Source: CAZLBC01 sp964557575 (GTDB taxonomy: Bacteria > Planctomycetota > Phycisphaerae > SM23-33). Taken from it: a stretch of DNA of 8,933 nucleotides. The DNA lies in assembly GCA_964557575.1 (NCBI GenBank), contig CAZLBC010000143.1, forward strand, positions 1 to 8,933, read 5' to 3'. The notes beneath the pieces were generated by a model. It was not told the origin of the DNA. It searched no databases and saw only the letters and a program-made list of their open reading frames with translations. Each line of letters begins with the position of its first letter. The first letter of the stretch is position 1. Shown here piece by piece: positions 7,701-8,933 of this stretch. The position numbers and the translations under genes are program-made.

Positions 7701-8575
7701 TTGTGCAGCGACGGAACCTCGGCCTCGATGTGCTTGGACGCCAGCTCCATTGCCGTGGCACCCTGAAACGGCGGATGCCCGGCCAGCGCGTGGTAGAAGG
7801 TGGCGCCGAGTGAGTAGATATCGGACCGGGCGTCCAGGTGTGCGCCGCGGGCCGCCTCGGGCGGAATGTAGAGCGGCGTACCGAGCGACTGTCCGGTGAC
7901 GGTGATGCTTATGTCTGTGTCAGACTGCTTGGCGAGCCCGAAATCTGCTACTTTCGGGCGGCCTTTACTGTCGAGGAGGATATTGGCGGGCTTGATGTCA
8001 CGGTGGAGGATGCCGAAGGCGTGGGCGTCGGCGAGGGCCGAGGTCACCTGTTTCATCAGGTCGAGCGCTCGGTCCGGCATGATGCGCCGCTCCCGCTTGA
8101 GCACGTCGGCGAGCGTCTCGCCCTCGATCAGTTCCATGGCAATGTATTCGTAGCCCTTGTCCTCACCGACCGAGAATATCTCAATGATGTTCGGGTGGCG
8201 GATGGCGGCGGCGGTGCGGGCCTCGCGGTGGAAGCGTTCGACGAAGCTTTCGTTGTTCGCCAGATGCTGCGGTAATACCTTGATGGCCACCGGCCGTCCG
8301 AGAGATGACTGAAACCCGATATACACCGCGCCCATGCCGCCGCGGTTGAGCAACGCCTGCACCTTAAACTCGCCGAGGGATTCGCCGACCAGCGGGTCGG
8401 AGGGCGCTGACGGGGTAGCGGGCAGCGTGCGATCATTTGGTTGATACGGTGCCTCGGACCCGGCCGGGACCTTCAGCGTCGCGCCGCAGCCCGAGCAGGT
8501 GATACGCTCCCCCACGGCTTTATCGTAGTCAAGCCCTTGACCGCATCTCGGGCACTTGCCGGTATGCTTCGCCAC
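4772..8575 (-). CDS. Transmembrane Ser/Thr kinase with zinc ribbon and extracytoplasmic FGE-like / DUF1080 / FGE-like domains
   Basis: 1267 residues from GTG 8575. Order: zinc ribbon (Cys8, 11, 27, 30 as CPRCG and CSGCG); Hanks-type kinase at about 66-330 with glycine loop NRGGMGAVY (77-85), VAIK Lys99, Glu118, HRDIKPAN (Asp193), DFG (Asp211) and PPE in place of APE; a lysine/arginine-rich linker (343-402); one membrane helix (404-424); FGE/SUMF1-like domain 1 (483-740); DUF1080 (3-keto-disaccharide hydrolase-like, 783-968: WKELFDGK, GGIYFHTKY, NIRVKSL); FGE-like domain 2 (1006-1263). All core kinase residues are present, so phosphotransfer is likely. The basic side before the helix fits a cytoplasmic kinase and an outside sensor part. 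Both FGE-like domains keep GNVxEW and RGGSW but only one of the two catalytic cysteines of true FGE (Cys714, Cys1237), so ligand binding is more likely than formylglycine formation. The ATG at 8587 is an alternative start. Confidence 0.93.
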   Translation of the reverse strand: MAKHTGKCPRCGQGLDYDKAVGERITCSGCGATLKVPAGSEAPYQPNDRTLPATPSAPSDPLVGESLGEFKVQALLNRGGMGAVYIGFQSSLGRPVAIKVLPQHLANNESFVERFHREARTAAAIRHPNIIEIFSVGEDKGYEYIAMELIEGETLADVLKRERRIMPDRALDLMKQVTSALADAHAFGILHRDIKPANILLDSKGRPKVADFGLAKQSDTDISITVTGQSLGTPLYIPPEAARGAHLDARSDIYSLGATFYHALAGHPPFQGATAMELASKHIEAEVPSLHKVAPGVPRPFCRIIHRCLCKNRDERYADACALLEALEGIDAASVAAQNTPSRKKRRPARRSIKKRPAAKRRKTSAAVTDAARDARAASPPDASRIRDHPKKHPDAKRRKKRMVLFGGGIVAGLALTLILVIILSGGTKETPPPAKGEQVVQKPSAGGQAEPWKVYTKWPFNTDEAERRQKETAKALGVPVEQDIDLGNGATLTMALIPAGSFMMGSPPDEEKEEEEEGRDDSHEGPQHKVTITKPFYMSVTEVTQAQYMFVTGKNPSKYKGANRPVEMVSWNDAVAFCKRLSATKKRIFRLPTEAEWEYACRAGTTTRFNFGDKDEDLHKYGNYADRTCTAGSYKGMKDEAHSDGHDRTAPAGSYKPNPWELYDMHGNVWEWCIDWHGDYADADAEAKDPTGPASGDRRVLRGGSWNNLPRHCRSANRYRGDPGNRQHRYGLRVVVPLSQETLHQAKKEQETQPRSTVAKEDRGSKAPSVSHREAGGATRSEWKELFDGKIFAGWKFSTENPESFKIENGMIVANGKQAHLFYAGDVCNHDFTDFELKVDVKTEPNGNGGIYFHTKYQEQGYPTKGHEAQVNNTQEDYRKTGSLYAVRDVTKSPVKDGEWFTIHIIVRGKKVVIKIDGKTAVDFTQGPDYTPPKERDGQLLSSGTFALQCHNSAGAVYYKNIRVKSLVKKADRDSAGSNASDPEAAAEAERRQNETAKALGVPVEQDIDLGNGVTMTMVLIPAGSFMMGSPPDEEGRIGDVVMGFQGKEGPQHKVTITRPFYMGKTEVTQAQYTAVTGENPSENKGADRPVEMVTWHDAAAFCKRLSKATKLTCRLPTEAKWEYACRAGTTSRFSFGDKDEDLHEYGNYADRTCTAGSYKGMKDEAHSDGHDRTAPAGSLKPNPWGLYDMHGNVFEWCADWYGNCAKEKAQDPAGPASGDDRVRRGGSWNGPPSFCRSAHRGCQVPVYQSDAHGFRVVFPLSAGAD
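4991..5178 (-). repeat. Intragenic duplicated block in FGE-like domain 2 (partner 6566-6753)
   Basis: About 188 bp match the block at 6566-6753 in FGE-like domain 1 without gaps, at an offset of 1575 bp (525 codons). I counted about 10 differences by eye. It encodes the shared stretch from GDKDEDLH through YADRTCTAGSYKGMKDEAHS to LYDMHGNV. Third-position changes and changes that alter the residue are mixed. Confidence 0.85.
5469..5612 (-). repeat. Second intragenic duplicated block (partner 7041-7184)
   Basis: About 144 bp match 7041-7184 without gaps at an offset of 1572 bp; I counted about 8 differences. It encodes the linker and first strand of each FGE-like domain (ETAKALGVPVEQDIDLGNG and LIPAGSFMMGSPPDEE). 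The 3-bp change in offset relative to the other block comes from an in-frame length difference between them. Confidence 0.85.
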
Positions 8576-8580
8576 GTGTT

Positions 8581-8585
8581 CTCCC
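8581..8585 (-). promoter_or_regulatory. Ribosome binding site that favours the GTG start of the kinase
   Basis: GGGAG (minus strand) is 5 nt before GTG 8575. The same GGAGAA context precedes the GH16 and BNR genes. For the competing ATG 8587 the only nearby GGAG is 2 nt away, which is too close. Confidence 0.5.
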
Positions 8586-8606
8586 ATAACTCCGTAACCT
8601 GGAAAA

Positions 8607-8635
8607 ATCTTACGTGGCAGCGCAGCAGTTATCAA
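8607..8635 (-). promoter_or_regulatory. Sigma70-type promoter for the kinase gene
   Basis: On the minus strand TTGATA (8630-8635, five of six matches) and TAAGAT (8607-8612, four of six) are spaced by 17 nt. Transcription would begin near 8600, leaving about 25 nt before GTG 8575 or 13 nt before ATG 8587. Because it lies inside the longest open frame (to 8701), it argues against the far-upstream ATG. Confidence 0.5.
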
Positions 8636-8933
8636 GAAATAATGACACGGTGTTCGAGACCAAACGCCCGCGTTCAGTTTAATAATGTGCCGGGGGCCCA
8701 TCCCGTACGTGAAATGATCTTAAACACGGTGACATCAACCGCACACTGACAATCGAAGACGCGCGGTTTTCCGTGTACACTGGTTCCGGGCGGTAACACG
8801 TTATTTCTGCGCCTGGCCGCCGATGGCCTGACTCAACGGTATGTGCGGGCGATCGATAGTCCGCCGGCCGCCGAAAACCCCCCGTCCTTTCCCCTTTCAA
8901 ACATGTGCGGCAGCCGTTAACCTGAGAGCGGCG
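8636..8933. other. Non-coding stretch upstream of the kinase promoter
   Basis: With the promoter and leader this makes about 358 bp without a gene at the right edge. I found no RNA gene, strong hairpin or repeat. Short frames on either strand have no recognisable content. Confidence 0.4.

Noticed and set aside
8588..8701. Extended N-terminus of the kinase from ATG 8701
   Set aside because: The likely promoter lies within it and the extra residues are not domain-like; starts at 8575 or 8587 directly precede the zinc ribbon.

Overview
The window is GC-rich and carries a secreted-glycan-degradation gene set and a very large membrane-anchored Ser/Thr kinase. The kinase has sulfatase-modifying-factor (FGE-like) and DUF1080 domains in its extracytoplasmic part. 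This combination, with a VHL-beta-like domain protein and a LamG-GH16 fusion, points to the PVC superphylum, most likely Planctomycetota or a close relative. That assignment is an inference from gene content, not from a marker gene. All five genes I accept lie on the minus strand; the many long plus-strand ORFs are shadows of them.

Layout in transcription order (right to left). Positions 8576-8933 are non-coding and hold a good sigma70-type promoter (8607-8635) just upstream of the kinase. The kinase gene fills 4772-8575: zinc ribbon, kinase domain, basic linker, one membrane segment, FGE-like domain, DUF1080 domain, second FGE-like domain. Parts of the two FGE-like domains are about 95% identical at DNA level, so one looks like a fairly recent copy of the other. 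Positions 4362-4771 are non-coding with a two-copy tandem repeat (4469-4535). A small UPF0175 (antitoxin-like) gene at 4098-4361 stands alone and runs at its 3' end into a 147-bp repeat element (3960-4106). The centre of that element is a strong palindrome that can act as a terminator in either direction.

A clear promoter (3839-3868, perfect TATAAT) then starts what looks like a three-gene operon. The first gene is a LamG-GH16 glycoside hydrolase with intact ExDxxE catalytic motif. The second is a small secreted protein joining the front part of a putative zincin family to a VHL-beta-like domain, with the expected HExxH catalytic part absent. The third is a secreted BNR-type beta-propeller protein that may be a polysaccharide lyase or sialidase-like enzyme. 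The GH16 and BNR genes and the GTG start of the kinase share very similar Shine-Dalgarno contexts (GGAGAA).

Working model (inference): the operon supplies exported proteins that bind and cut an anionic or algal-type polysaccharide, and the kinase is a separately transcribed receptor that may sense a glycan or protein ligand outside the cytoplasm. No rRNA, tRNA, CRISPR array, transposase gene or phage gene is visible.
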